Below are positions 16,244 to 25,373 of a stretch of 46,297 nucleotides of DNA, one piece after another. The first letter of the stretch is position 1. The number at the start of each line of letters is the position of its first letter. The stretch is taken from positions 1-46,297 of the forward strand of contig CALQBK020000018.1 in assembly GCA_943328795.2 (NCBI GenBank). Reading direction: 5' to 3'. A model generated the notes under the pieces. The model made no database searches. It saw only the letters and a program-made list of their open reading frames with translations, and was not told the DNA's origin. The position numbers and the translations under genes were made by a program. This stretch comes from Bifidobacterium breve. Lineage in GTDB: Bacteria; Myxococcota_A; UBA796; SXON01.

Positions 16244-17974
16244 ATGCGCCACTCCGCTCCGCTGTTCGCCCTCCTGCTCGTCCCCACGCTGCTCAGCGCT
16301 TGCCGCCGCGACTATGCGCTGCTCGAGGTCGAGGGCGCGCCGCTCACGCTCACGGTCCTGTCCCCGACGTACGGCGAGTACCTGGGCTTGCCCGACGAGT
16401 CCGGGGTCCTCACCATCAACGTGACGGGCACCGTGAGCCCGGCGGACGCCCAGGTGCTCGTCAACGGCATCCGGGCCACCGTTGACAGCGCGGGAACGTT
16501 CAGCGCGTCGATGCCCTGGGGCTACAACGCGGTGGCGGAGGACCGCGCGTTCGTCGTGGACGTGCAGGCGTTCGACCCCGACGAGACCGTCCGGGAGCTG
16601 GTGCCCGTGTTTGACGGCAACGACCCGCGCGACACCGACCCCGGCGCGGTCAACGGGCTCCTGACCCCCACGGGCCTCGACGCGCTCGAGCCCACGGTCG
16701 CCGACATGATCGACAGCCTCGGTCTCTGGGACCAGCTCTCCTCCGCGCTGCCGAGCGTGGACACCGACTACGTCGACATCACCCCCACCGGCATCACGTC
16801 CACCGGCACGGACGCTGACCTCGCCCCGGCCGAGGACGCCGTCACGCTGTTGATCACGTTCCACGACGTGACGATGACCTCCGACATCTCCGTGCTCGAC
16901 ACCTACACGTTCCCCGTGTCGATCGGGATGGGCGAGGTCACTCTCGGCGCCAACGCCGTCCCCGGGCTCTCCGCAGACGACATGCTCACGCTCTCGCTCA
17001 CCGACGCGCAGGCCGACATCTCGGGCACCAGCCTGTCCTTCGGCGACTACGAGGTCCCGGACTGGCTGATGGCGCTGCTCGCCGACCCGATCGCGAGCCT
17101 GGTCGCAGACCTCGGCGGCTACCTCGCGACCTACGCGCTGGACGCGCTGGGCACCATCGAGCTCGGCGGGCCGTTCAGCTTCTCCACCGATCTCCTCGGC
17201 ACCGAGCTCTCCGCGCGCCTCGCCGAGGTCGCCGCGACCACGGACGGCGTGAGCCTGGGCGTCACCATCTCCACCGATGGCGACGCGGCCGACGACATGC
17301 CCGAGCTCACCGCGCTCACCGCGCAGACCCCCGCCGGGCTCGACTACCAGCTCGGCTTCGCGCTCCACGAGGGCCTGTTCAACACGCTGATCGACGCCAC
17401 CGTGGCGGACTACCTCGACATCGACATGCAGCTCGAGGGCGAGTACGCCGACCTGCTTGGCGCCGGGATCGCCGGGCTCCCCGGCGGGAACGACATCCCC
17501 GAGGACTCCGAGGGCTACTGCATCGGGTTCCACGCTGGCGACGCGCGCGTCGTGCGGCTCACCGGCGGCGTGGGCGACCCGCTCGGCCGGCTTTGGCTGC
17601 CGGACATGCAGATCAGCATCCAGACGATCCAGGGCGGCAGCTGCACGGATTGGCTCGACGCGAGCGCGTTCGCGGTCGTCGACCTGGGGCTCAACGGCAC
17701 CGAGCTCAACCTCGACTTCAACGTCGAGCACGCCACCGTGCTGTACTACGGCGCGTACGAGCAGGACCCGACGATCGACCTCGACGAGGTGGGGGACGAC
17801 CTCGGCGCGGTGGTCTCCGGGTTTGCGGGGCTCGCGCTCTCGCAGGCGAGCTTCGACCTCGGGGACGTGCTCGGCGGCTTCGGTGACCTCGGCATCACCC
17901 TCGACCCGCAGATCGTGTCGGTCGAGCCCCTCGGTGAAGAGGGCCGCTACGGCCTGTTCATGAACGTGTTCTAG
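16244..17974 (+). CDS. Large acidic lipoprotein, function unknown
   Basis: Predicted surface lipoprotein, 576 residues. Signal peptide MRHSAPLFALLLVPTLLSAC ends in lipobox LSAC (Cys20). Residues about 30-95 look like an Ig-like/glucodextranase-B-type domain (VLTINVTGTVSPADAQVLVN, TFSASMPWG). The rest is a long, acidic, beta-rich body with alternating strands (TYTFPVSIGMGEVTLGANAV, DGVSLGVTISTDGD, DLGLNGTELNLDFNVEHATV) that could be a lipid-binding tubular (BPI/SMP-like) or porin-like arrangement; this is a guess from periodicity. A Cys pair occurs near EGYCIGFH and GGSCTDW. It has its own promoter and is followed by a 9-bp GC hairpin. Confidence 0.8.
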   Translation: MRHSAPLFALLLVPTLLSACRRDYALLEVEGAPLTLTVLSPTYGEYLGLPDESGVLTINVTGTVSPADAQVLVNGIRATVDSAGTFSASMPWGYNAVAEDRAFVVDVQAFDPDETVRELVPVFDGNDPRDTDPGAVNGLLTPTGLDALEPTVADMIDSLGLWDQLSSALPSVDTDYVDITPTGITSTGTDADLAPAEDAVTLLITFHDVTMTSDISVLDTYTFPVSIGMGEVTLGANAVPGLSADDMLTLSLTDAQADISGTSLSFGDYEVPDWLMALLADPIASLVADLGGYLATYALDALGTIELGGPFSFSTDLLGTELSARLAEVAATTDGVSLGVTISTDGDAADDMPELTALTAQTPAGLDYQLGFALHEGLFNTLIDATVADYLDIDMQLEGEYADLLGAGIAGLPGGNDIPEDSEGYCIGFHAGDARVVRLTGGVGDPLGRLWLPDMQISIQTIQGGSCTDWLDASAFAVVDLGLNGTELNLDFNVEHATVLYYGAYEQDPTIDLDEVGDDLGAVVSGFAGLALSQASFDLGDVLGGFGDLGITLDPQIVSVEPLGEEGRYGLFMNVF

Positions 17975-18005
17975 CGCCGGCGAATCTTCTCGGGGCCGCC
18001 GGCGC
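17974..18005 (+). terminator. GC-rich hairpin after lipoprotein gene
   Basis: GCGCCGGCG pairs perfectly with CGCCGGCGC across 14 bases, starting at the last base of the stop codon. No T tract follows, so intrinsic termination is only likely, not certain. Confidence 0.45.
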
Positions 18006-18024
18006 GCGCACCCGCCCGTCGGGG

Positions 18025-18030
18025 TACACT
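18025..18030 (+). promoter_or_regulatory. Candidate -10 box TACACT
   Basis: TACACT lies 23 bases before the GTG at 18054, similar in spacing to the -10 candidates for the genes at 16244 and 34053. GGAG at 18043-18046 provides a ribosome binding site. No clear -35. Confidence 0.3.
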
Positions 18031-18053
18031 CGCCGTACCGCCTGGAGCTACGC

Positions 18054-19733
18054 GTGGCCGAAAAGGATCAACTCGAAGCACTCAAGAAGCTGAACGCTCG
18101 CGCGAAGTCGACGACCACCGGCACGGCCGGGCCGCTGCCCGAGAGCGGGAAGCCCCTGCACGCCGGCAGCGCGGCTGACCTGCAGGGCAACGTTGGGAAC
18201 TCTGGGCTCAAGCAGATGATCGAGCAAGAGGCCGGCCAAAAAGCGCCGGCCCCGGCGAAGGACCTGTCCCGGATGAGCCCGAGCGAGGTCTCCGCGAACG
18301 CGAAGCAGGCGGGCGAGCACATCGCGAAGCAGCGCGGGGACGCGAAGGGCCCGCAAGCAGCCGCGAAGCCCAAGGATGGCAAGGAGAGCGAGGCGAAGAC
18401 GAAGGAGGCCGCGACGCTCGAGAAGGAAGCGCAGCGCCACAAGGCGGACGCCGAGCGCGAAAAGAAGGCCGCGAGCGAGAAGAAGGCGGCCGCGAAGGGC
18501 GAGAAGAAGGACGCAAAGGCGGACAAGAAGGCCGCCAAGAAGGCCGAAAAGAAGGCGGGTGCTGCTGACAAGAAGGCCGGGAAGCCCGGCGCGGAGGCAT
18601 CCAAGAAGGCGTCGAACAAGGCGGACAAGAAGGCCGCGAAGGTGGCCGCCGGCAAGGGCAAGGACCCGAAGGACGAGGCGCGCACGGGCGACAAGAAGAA
18701 GGTCGCCGCGGCGAAGGACAAGGCGACAGAGAAGGGCGGAAAGAAGGGCAAGGCGGGGAAGGTCGCGACCGCGGACCACACCGAGGCCGAGGTGGCGGAC
18801 AAGAAGGCGAAGGCCAAGGAGGCGCGGTCGGACGCGACGCACTCGAAGGCGCACGCCGCACGCCAGTCTGCGTCGGCCGGTGGGAAAGAGGGCAAGACCG
18901 CCGACGAGTCCAAGGTGAAGGTCGCCGCGAACAAGGAGAAGAAGGCTGTGAAGGCCGAGATCGACGCCGAGCACGGCGAGAAGAAGGTCCTGGACAAGAA
19001 GAAGGTCGTCGCCGCCGAGTCGAAGGGTACGAAGAAGGGCGACAAGGCCGACGAGGACAAGAAGCTCGACGGGAAGAAGGGCAAGGAGACCGCCGAGAAG
19101 GGCGAGAAGGGCGAGAAGGCCAAGTCCACCCTGGAGGAGAAGAAGGACCCGAAGGCGCTGGCCGCCGCAGCCGTGGCCCAGGCGCGCGCCGACGAGGCCG
19201 ACCACGCCGCGAAGAAGCTCGCCGGGGTGACCGACGACAAGGAGAAGGCCGAGGCGAAGGCGGACGCTGTCCAAGACCCCGCGAAGAAGGCCACCGCCGC
19301 GACCGAGGCCGAGGCCAAGGCGAAGGAAGAGGACGCCACCGCGAACGTCGTCGCCGAGAAGGCGGAGGCGGAGGAGAAGGCGCGCTTGGAGGAGGAGACC
19401 CCCGCGAGCTCGCTCACGCTGGAGGAGGTCAGCCGCGCTGCCGATCTCGACCGCGTGGATGGCGACAGGGTCACGCTGATCGGCACCTACGTCCCGCGAC
19501 CGGCGGCGGGCGGCAACCAGATGCTCGGGCACGTGTCCATCTTGATCGGCAACATGGAGGTGCGCCTCGGGACCGAGACACGCAGCACGGCCGAGCTGCT
19601 CCGGCTGTCTGGGGAGCGCGTCGCGGTGACCGGCACGCTCGACCTCAAGCGCGCGTCCGCGCAGCAGTCGGCCGACCCCCACAAGGCTGAGAAGCCCGTG
19701 CTCCAACGCCCCGGGGCGGTCGCCCGCAGGTGA
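18054..19733 (+). CDS. Lys/Ala-rich low-complexity protein with OB-like C-terminal domain
   Basis: Protein of 559 residues in three parts. The N-terminal 65 residues contain AADLQGNVGNSGLKQMIEQE, a match in spacing to the 'LQ..(A/V)GN.A...L' motif that recurs in proteins encoded with extracellular contractile injection systems (eCIS). Residues about 70-450 are almost only Lys, Ala, Glu, Asp and Gly with KKA/KKAE repeats, likely a highly charged disordered or single-alpha-helix region. Residues about 465-540 form a compact OB-like beta domain (DRVTLIGTYVPRPA, GHVSILIGNMEVRLGTE, GERVAVTGTLDLKR). No signal peptide. The kinase-ATPase-TPR gene starts 22 bases downstream and is probably co-transcribed. 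Injection-system cargo or a nucleic-acid-binding histone-like protein are both possible; neither is proven. Confidence 0.75.
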   Translation: MAEKDQLEALKKLNARAKSTTTGTAGPLPESGKPLHAGSAADLQGNVGNSGLKQMIEQEAGQKAPAPAKDLSRMSPSEVSANAKQAGEHIAKQRGDAKGPQAAAKPKDGKESEAKTKEAATLEKEAQRHKADAEREKKAASEKKAAAKGEKKDAKADKKAAKKAEKKAGAADKKAGKPGAEASKKASNKADKKAAKVAAGKGKDPKDEARTGDKKKVAAAKDKATEKGGKKGKAGKVATADHTEAEVADKKAKAKEARSDATHSKAHAARQSASAGGKEGKTADESKVKVAANKEKKAVKAEIDAEHGEKKVLDKKKVVAAESKGTKKGDKADEDKKLDGKKGKETAEKGEKGEKAKSTLEEKKDPKALAAAAVAQARADEADHAAKKLAGVTDDKEKAEAKADAVQDPAKKATAATEAEAKAKEEDATANVVAEKAEAEEKARLEEETPASSLTLEEVSRAADLDRVDGDRVTLIGTYVPRPAAGGNQMLGHVSILIGNMEVRLGTETRSTAELLRLSGERVAVTGTLDLKRASAQQSADPHKAEKPVLQRPGAVARR

Positions 19734-19755
19734 CGGTACCCCGCGCGGCCCGCTG

Positions 19756-22700
19756 GTGACGAGCCCCGTGCTGCCGGTGCTGCCGGATCGCTACGTCTGC
19801 ACCCGGCAGCTCGGCGAAGGCGCCACCGGTATCGTCTACCACGCCGAGGATCGGCTGCTGGAGACCGAGGTCGCGGTCAAGGTGGTCAAGCAGAACCTGG
19901 CGCTTCACCGCCGCTTCCGGGCGCGCTTCGCCCGGGAGGTCGCGCTCTCCGCCCGCTTCAGCCACCCCCACGTGATCCCGGTGCACGACGCCGGGGTGCT
20001 CGCTACGGGCCAGCCCTACGTCGCTCTGGGCTACGCCGCCGGCGGCTCACTCGCCGAGCTGCTCGCGCTGCGTCCCCCCCTGCAGCCGGTGCTCCTGCTG
20101 ATCGACGAGGTGCTTGACGCGCTCGCGGCGATCCACGCCCGGCAGCTCCTGCACCAGGACCTAAAGCCCCAGAACGTGTTGCTGTACCCCGGCATCGACG
20201 GAAAGCCCCACGTGTGGGTGGCGGACCTTGGCGTCGCGGACGCGATGGCCGAGCTCGTGCGCGACCGCAAGAGCATCTCGGGCACGCCGCCCTACATGGC
20301 CCCTGAGCAGCTGCACGGGCGCACCCACGATCTCGGGCCCTGGACCGACCTCTACGCCGTCGGCCTGATGCTCTACGAGACCCTCACGGGCACCCGGGCC
20401 CACCCCGGCGAGGGTCGCCTGGAGCTGCTCGAGGCGCGGAACAAGCCCCCACCCGCGCTCGAAGGTGTCCCCGCGGCGCTGGCCGACGTCGTCACCACCT
20501 TGCTCGACCCCATCCCCCGGCAGCGGTTCGACCGCGCGGCGGACGTCCGGCGCGCGCTCCGGGACGCCGTCAAGGGCCAGAGCTTCCGCGGCCGCTTCGT
20601 CCCGTGGACCCCGAGCACCCGGGGCACGGGCCCGACCACCGCGCGCACCGGGGAGTTCCCCTTGGCAGCGCCGCTCCGGAGCGGCCCGGTGCCGGACGGC
20701 ACGCTGCGCTGGAACCGCGTCCCCCCCGACCCGATGTCGCCCTCCATGCCGCCCGAGCGCGGCTGGGAGGCGCAGGCCCGCGCCTCGTTGAGCCTGTTCG
20801 CGCTGCGCGAGGTCCCGATGGTCGGGCGTGACCGAGAGCGCAAGGTGCTCTGGGACGCCGCGCGCGAGGTGGTAGCGTTGTCCGAGCCCCGCGTGGTGTT
20901 GGTGGTCGGCGAGTCGGGGTCCGGGAAGTCGCGGCTGGTGGAGTCGGTCGCGACGATGCTCGACGAGCTCGGGGTGATGGAGGTGACGCGGCTGCGCTAC
21001 CACGCGCCGGCCGGGGTGGACGACGGGTACCGCGGAGCCGTGCGAGACATCCTCGTCCCGTGGAACGACAACCGCGACGGGATGGAGACGCGCCTCGCGT
21101 CCTGGCTCGGGCGTGACCGCCAGGTGCTGCCGAAGGACGTGTACGAGGAGGCCACGCTGCTCGCGCGCTGGTGCGGGTACACGCGGCAAGGCGAGCCCCC
21201 CGTGAGCGACGCGATCGGGCTCGCGTTCCTGTACCGACACATGGACGTACGCGCGTGGCGCGGAGGCAGCTGCCTCATCCTGGAAGACGTCCACCACTCC
21301 CAGGCCGACGGCGACGGTCTCGCGATCGCGGAGGCGCTGCTGGACCGCACGGTCGGCGAGCGCCCGGTGCTGGTGCTGTGCACGGTGAGCAGCGAAGCCG
21401 CAGCACGCGACGAGGGGCTGCGCCGCACGCTCGAGGGCCTGCAGGAGCGCGGCGCGCGACGGCTGGGCTTGCGTCGCCTGAGCCTCGCGGACACGCGCAG
21501 GGTGGTCCAGGAGTCGCTCCAGCTGGCGCCGGACCTCGCCCACGACGTCAGCGTGTTCTGTGAAGGCGACCCGCTGGCCGCGGGGCTCTTGCTCCGAGAC
21601 TGGGCGAGCCGCAGCCTGTTGGTGCTCGGTCCAAAGAACCTCTACGTGCTCCCGGCGAGCTTGCCCCGCGCCGACGCGTTCCCGAGCTCCCCCGAGGTCC
21701 TGCTCCGTCGCCGCGTGGATGGCGCCGTGAACTCCTCGGCCGACCCACCCGCAGCCCGGGACGCGCTCACCGCCACCGCGCTCGCCGGCCAACAGCCCCC
21801 GGTCGCGCTGATTCGGCGCATGAACGACGCCGGGCTCGACGCGCTGCTCGCCACCGGCCTCGTCGCCGAGCTGCACGGGTACTTGGCGTTCGAGCACGGT
21901 CGCATCCAGCAGCTCGTCGCGGAGGACGCGCGGTCGCTGGCCGACGTGCAAGACGTGCACCGCCGGCTCGCGGACGCGTGGGAGGAGCTCGGCACGCAGA
22001 CCGGCCTCGACGTGGACCTGCCGCACGGCCGCCACCGGCTGCGCTCCGGGGCGCCAGACCGCGCGATCGGGCCGCTGCTCGCGGCGAGTCGCAAGCTCAA
22101 CGCCGGCGGGCGCGGGGACGCCGTCCGGGCCGCGGCGATGGCCGTGGAGGCCGCGGACCTGGTCGGGCAGCCGACCGCCCGGCTCGAAGCGCGGCGGCTG
22201 CACGCCGAGGCGCTGCTCGAGACGGGAGAGCCCGAGCGAGCCCGCCCGCTGCTGGAGCACGCGTTGCGGGAGGTCGAAGGCGACCGCCTCGCCCGGGCTC
22301 GGCTTCGGGTGCAGCTCGGCCGCGCAGCCCGGAAGCAGGGCGATGGGGAGATGGCCGAGCGCGAGTTCACCGCCGCGCGGTTGACGTTCGAGGCGCTGCG
22401 TGACCGCGCCGGGCTGGTCGAGGTCGCCGTCCAGCGGGCCCGGCTCGCGCGCATGGAGGGCCGCAACGAGGACGCCGCGCGGTACTGGACCGAGGTGCTC
22501 CGCATGAACCGCGGGGACTTCTCGATGGAGGCCGAGGCGCTCAACGGCCTCTGCGAGGCGCTCATTCGCATGGGCCGGTTCGAGCACCTCGAGCGCCAGC
22601 TCCACCGTCTCGACAGCGTGGCCCGCGCGAGCGGGGACATCCGGCGCATCGCCGACGCGCACGCGACATGGGGCATCCTCCACCTTGAACGCCGGGAGTA

Positions 22701-23268
22701 CGCACAGGCGTCCGAGTTCCTGACCGCCGCTGGCGCGATCGCGGCCACCATCGGCGCCGACCGCTTGCACCTGCGCGCCCGCAGCCTCCTCGCGGACGTG
22801 CGCCGGGCCACCGGCGACCTCGATGGCGCCGAGGAGATCATCCGCTGGGCCGCGCGGTTCGCTCGCGAGCGTGGGCAAGACCTGCTCGTGGCGTCCGCCC
22901 GCGTGCAGCTCGCGATGTTGGCGCTGGTGCGCGCCGAGCCCCGACGCGTGTTGGAGGAGGTGATCGCGGCCGAGGTCGCGCTCGCGCACTCGCCCCGACA
23001 CACCCTCTGGCTGCAGATCGGCGTGCTCCGCGCGTGGATCGCCGCCGAGGACAACGACGAGCGGAGCTGCCGCGCGTGGTTCGCGGTGGCCCGAGAGCGG
23101 GGCTTGCACACGTCCCAGGCCCCCGACCTGCAGCTCCCGGTGCAGCGCCTGGTGGCCGTCGCCGAGCGCCGGGGGTGGCACGACATCGCCAAGCGCGCGG
23201 CCGAGCGCGTGTGGCGGGTGTCCACGGGCGAAGTCGAACTCGAGACGGACGACGAGGACGAGGGGTAG
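19756..23268 (+). CDS. Multidomain Ser/Thr kinase - STAND/AAA ATPase - TPR regulator
   Basis: Large cytoplasmic signalling protein, 1170 residues. Kinase domain about 10-275: GEGATGIVY glycine loop, VAVKVVK, catalytic loop HQDLKPQN near 133-140 (Arg of HRD replaced by Gln), DLG instead of DFG near 156, GTPPYMAPEQ. The catalytic Asp and metal Asp remain, so activity is plausible as a non-RD kinase. A linker leads to an AAA/STAND-type ATPase: VGRDRERKVL, Walker A GESGSGKS near 383, Walker B CLILEDVHH near 505. The C-terminal 450 residues are helical repeats of TPR type (GEPERARPLLEHALREVEGD, EMAEREFTAARLTFEALRD), with an acidic end ELETDDEDEG. This is the architecture of AfsR/MalT-like kinase-ATPase regulators in Myxococcota. 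No membrane helix. It probably shares a transcript with the Lys-rich protein upstream. Confidence 0.88.
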   Translation: MTSPVLPVLPDRYVCTRQLGEGATGIVYHAEDRLLETEVAVKVVKQNLALHRRFRARFAREVALSARFSHPHVIPVHDAGVLATGQPYVALGYAAGGSLAELLALRPPLQPVLLLIDEVLDALAAIHARQLLHQDLKPQNVLLYPGIDGKPHVWVADLGVADAMAELVRDRKSISGTPPYMAPEQLHGRTHDLGPWTDLYAVGLMLYETLTGTRAHPGEGRLELLEARNKPPPALEGVPAALADVVTTLLDPIPRQRFDRAADVRRALRDAVKGQSFRGRFVPWTPSTRGTGPTTARTGEFPLAAPLRSGPVPDGTLRWNRVPPDPMSPSMPPERGWEAQARASLSLFALREVPMVGRDRERKVLWDAAREVVALSEPRVVLVVGESGSGKSRLVESVATMLDELGVMEVTRLRYHAPAGVDDGYRGAVRDILVPWNDNRDGMETRLASWLGRDRQVLPKDVYEEATLLARWCGYTRQGEPPVSDAIGLAFLYRHMDVRAWRGGSCLILEDVHHSQADGDGLAIAEALLDRTVGERPVLVLCTVSSEAAARDEGLRRTLEGLQERGARRLGLRRLSLADTRRVVQESLQLAPDLAHDVSVFCEGDPLAAGLLLRDWASRSLLVLGPKNLYVLPASLPRADAFPSSPEVLLRRRVDGAVNSSADPPAARDALTATALAGQQPPVALIRRMNDAGLDALLATGLVAELHGYLAFEHGRIQQLVAEDARSLADVQDVHRRLADAWEELGTQTGLDVDLPHGRHRLRSGAPDRAIGPLLAASRKLNAGGRGDAVRAAAMAVEAADLVGQPTARLEARRLHAEALLETGEPERARPLLEHALREVEGDRLARARLRVQLGRAARKQGDGEMAEREFTAARLTFEALRDRAGLVEVAVQRARLARMEGRNEDAARYWTEVLRMNRGDFSMEAEALNGLCEALIRMGRFEHLERQLHRLDSVARASGDIRRIADAHATWGILHLERREYAQASEFLTAAGAIAATIGADRLHLRARSLLADVRRATGDLDGAEEIIRWAARFARERGQDLLVASARVQLAMLALVRAEPRRVLEEVIAAEVALAHSPRHTLWLQIGVLRAWIAAEDNDERSCRAWFAVARERGLHTSQAPDLQLPVQRLVAVAERRGWHDIAKRAAERVWRVSTGEVELETDDEDEG

Positions 23269-23280
23269 CCGATACATATC

Positions 23281-23300
23281 GACACATCCGAGGATGTGTC
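23281..23300. terminator. Bidirectional hairpin between convergent genes
   Basis: GACACATC-CGAG-GATGTGTC is a perfect 8-bp stem with a 4-base loop, placed between stops at 23268 (plus) and 23299 (minus). The palindrome CGATACATATCG precedes it. Confidence 0.6.
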
Positions 23301-23493
23301 ACCCGGCGACGAGGATGCGCCCGTCGTGGATGAAGATCCAGCGGCGCACGGGTTGCCCGCCGTGCTCGTCGAGCTTCCGCGCGTCTCCGGTCGTGCAGTC
23401 GACCAGGTTCGCGGCGCCGCCCGAGAGCGCGACCAGCAGCACGGCGTCGGCGTCCTCGGGGGCGGCACGGATGGCGGCCAGGAGCGTCTGCAT
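23299..23493 (-). CDS. Small protein, possibly TIGR02996-like start
   Basis: Hypothetical 64-residue protein. MQTLLAAIRAAPEDADAVLL resembles the opening of the TIGR02996 repeat-companion domain (LLAAI.A.P.D...R.V.AD), a domain that is clearly present in the gene at 25724, but the continuation GGAANLVDCTTGDARKLDEH and RRWIFIHDGRILVAG does not follow that family. Its last strand plus 'GRILVAG' looks like a folded beta end. It lies between a convergent giant kinase gene with a hairpin at the stop and the divergent arsA gene. TAGGGC lies 7 bases before the ATG. Coding status is likely but not certain. Confidence 0.5.
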   Translation of the reverse strand: MQTLLAAIRAAPEDADAVLLVALSGGAANLVDCTTGDARKLDEHGGQPVRRWIFIHDGRILVAG

Positions 23494-23596
23494 GCGCCAC
23501 GCCCTATCCGGCGTTCAAGCTCGCTGGGGTCGCAGGCGCTGCACAACGGCGGATGCATCGGTTCACAATCCGCGGTCCGCAGCCGCGATCGGCGGC

Positions 23597-23602
23597 TAGC
23601 TT
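23597..23602 (+). promoter_or_regulatory. Candidate leaderless -10 box TAGCTT
   Basis: Seven bases before the arsA ATG. Upstream, GCGGAT and ATCCGC (23551-23575 region) form a weak inverted repeat; no ArsR-type operator is recognisable. Confidence 0.35.
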
Positions 23603-23609
23603 CACCCGC

Positions 23610-25373
23610 ATGCCCGACAACGCCCGTCCCCTCGTGCTGCTCGCACACCCGACCCGGCACCTGTTCTTCACCGGCAAGGGTGGCGTCGGCAAGACCTCGA
23701 TCTCCGCGGCGACCGCCCTCGCGTTGGCGGACGCCGGGCGGCGGGTGCTGCTCGTGAGCACCGACGCCGCGTCGAACCTCGACGAGATGCTCGGGGTCCC
23801 GCTCCGCAACACGCCCGTCCCCGTGCCCGGCGCCCCGGGCCTCTGGGTGTTGAACATCGACCCGGACACCGCTGCCGAGTCCTACCGCGAGCGCGTGCTC
23901 GCCAAGATGGACGCGGGGAGCACCGAAGCCGCGCGCTCCACCGTCCGGGAGCAGCTCTCCGGCGCCTGCACCACCGAGATCGCGGCGTTCGACGAGTTCG
24001 CCGCGCTGCTCGCGGGCGACGCCTCTGGGTACGACCACGTCGTGTTCGACACCGCGCCCACCGGCCACACGCTCCGCCTCCTCAGCTTGCCGAAGGCCTG
24101 GACCGGCTTCCTCGCCGGCAACGACCGCGGCGCCTCGTGCCTCGGCCCACACTCCGGCCTGAAGATGCAGGAGGCGAGGTTCCAGGCCGCGATGGCCGCC
24201 CTGGCGGACGCGGGGCAGACCACGGTGGTGCTGGTCGCGCGGCCCGACGCGACGACGCTCGAGGAAGCCGGCCGCACGGCGGTGGAGCTCCGGGCGCTCG
24301 GGATCGACAGGCAGCAGCTCGTCGTCAACGGCCTGTTCCGGGCGAGCCTGCGCGACGACGCAGTCGCGTGCGCGATCGAGGCACAGGGCCAAGACGCGCT
24401 GCGGGCGATGCCGGCGTCGCTGCGCGACCTGCCGCGGGACGACGTGCCGCTCCGTCCGTTCGACACGGTCGGCCTCCCCGCGCTGCGCGCGCTGTTCAGC
24501 GGCGACGGCCCCCGATCGGAGCCCGCGCCTACCCCCGCGACGGACGCCCCCGCGCCCGGGCTCGCCGCCTTGGCGGATGAGCTGGCGCTCGCGGGACGGG
24601 GCCTGGTCTTGGTGATGGGCAAGGGGGGCGTCGGGAAGACCACGGTAGCGGCGGCGCTGGCGCTTGGCCTGGTGCGCAGGGGCCACTCGGTCCACCTCAC
24701 CACGACCGACCCCGCCGCGCACCTCCAAGCGGCGCTGGGTGGGACAGTGCCCGGGCTTCGCGTGGACCGGATCGACCCGAAGCTGGAGACCGAGCGGTAC
24801 ATCGCAAAACAGCTGGCCACCCGCGGCCGCGACCTCGACGATGCCGAGCGTGCGCTGCTCCTGGAGGACCTGCGATCGCCATGCACGGAGGAGGTCGCCG
24901 TGTTCCACGCGTTCTCGCACGTCGTCGCCGAGGCGAGGAGCGCGTTCGTGGTGCTCGACACTGCGCCCACGGGCCACAGCCTTCTGCTGCTCGACGCGAC
25001 CGGGGCCTACCACCGGCAGGTGATGCGCACGGTGGACCGCAAGAAGGTCGGGGGCGTGGTCACCCCGTTGATGCGTATCCAAGACCGGGCTTACACCAAG
25101 GTGATCCTGGTGACGCTGCCCGAAGTGACGCCCGTGTCGCAGGCCGCGGCGCTCCAGGACGACCTCCGGCGCGCAAACGTGGAGCCGATGGCGTGGGTGC
25201 TGAACAAGAGCCTGGTCGCGGCCGGCACCCGTGACCCGCTGCTCGGGGCGCGGCTCGCGGGCGAGCGGCGGCAAGCGGCGCGGATCGCGGACGGGCTCGC
25301 CCAGCGGGTGTATACCGTCGCGTGGTTGGTCGAGCCGCCGGTGGGGCTCGTGGCGCTGGGGAAGTTGGTGTAA
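23610..25373 (+). CDS. arsA: ArsA-type arsenite-stimulated ATPase (two-domain)
   Basis: Two tandem deviant-Walker ATPase halves joined by an Ala/Pro linker, 587 residues, the same length class as plasmid R773 ArsA. A1: P-loop TGKGGVGKTS (about 21-30), STDAASNLDEML, DTAPTGHTLRLL. A2: MGKGGVGKTT near 335, TTTDPAAHLQAAL, DTAPTGHSLLLL. The three metalloid-binding Cys are in place: SGACTTEI near 118, GASCLGPHSGL near 176 and RSPCTEEVAVFHAF near 427. Family role: ATP-driven partner of the ArsB arsenite pump. ATG 23610 is preferred over earlier in-frame codons because it starts the family's usual N terminus and has a -10 box 7 bases upstream. No arsB, arsD, arsR or arsC is seen nearby, so the pump partner must be elsewhere or the protein has another role. 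A palindromic repeat overlaps the stop. Confidence 0.88.
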   Translation: MPDNARPLVLLAHPTRHLFFTGKGGVGKTSISAATALALADAGRRVLLVSTDAASNLDEMLGVPLRNTPVPVPGAPGLWVLNIDPDTAAESYRERVLAKMDAGSTEAARSTVREQLSGACTTEIAAFDEFAALLAGDASGYDHVVFDTAPTGHTLRLLSLPKAWTGFLAGNDRGASCLGPHSGLKMQEARFQAAMAALADAGQTTVVLVARPDATTLEEAGRTAVELRALGIDRQQLVVNGLFRASLRDDAVACAIEAQGQDALRAMPASLRDLPRDDVPLRPFDTVGLPALRALFSGDGPRSEPAPTPATDAPAPGLAALADELALAGRGLVLVMGKGGVGKTTVAAALALGLVRRGHSVHLTTTDPAAHLQAALGGTVPGLRVDRIDPKLETERYIAKQLATRGRDLDDAERALLLEDLRSPCTEEVAVFHAFSHVVAEARSAFVVLDTAPTGHSLLLLDATGAYHRQVMRTVDRKKVGGVVTPLMRIQDRAYTKVILVTLPEVTPVSQAAALQDDLRRANVEPMAWVLNKSLVAAGTRDPLLGARLAGERRQAARIADGLAQRVYTVAWLVEPPVGLVALGKLV

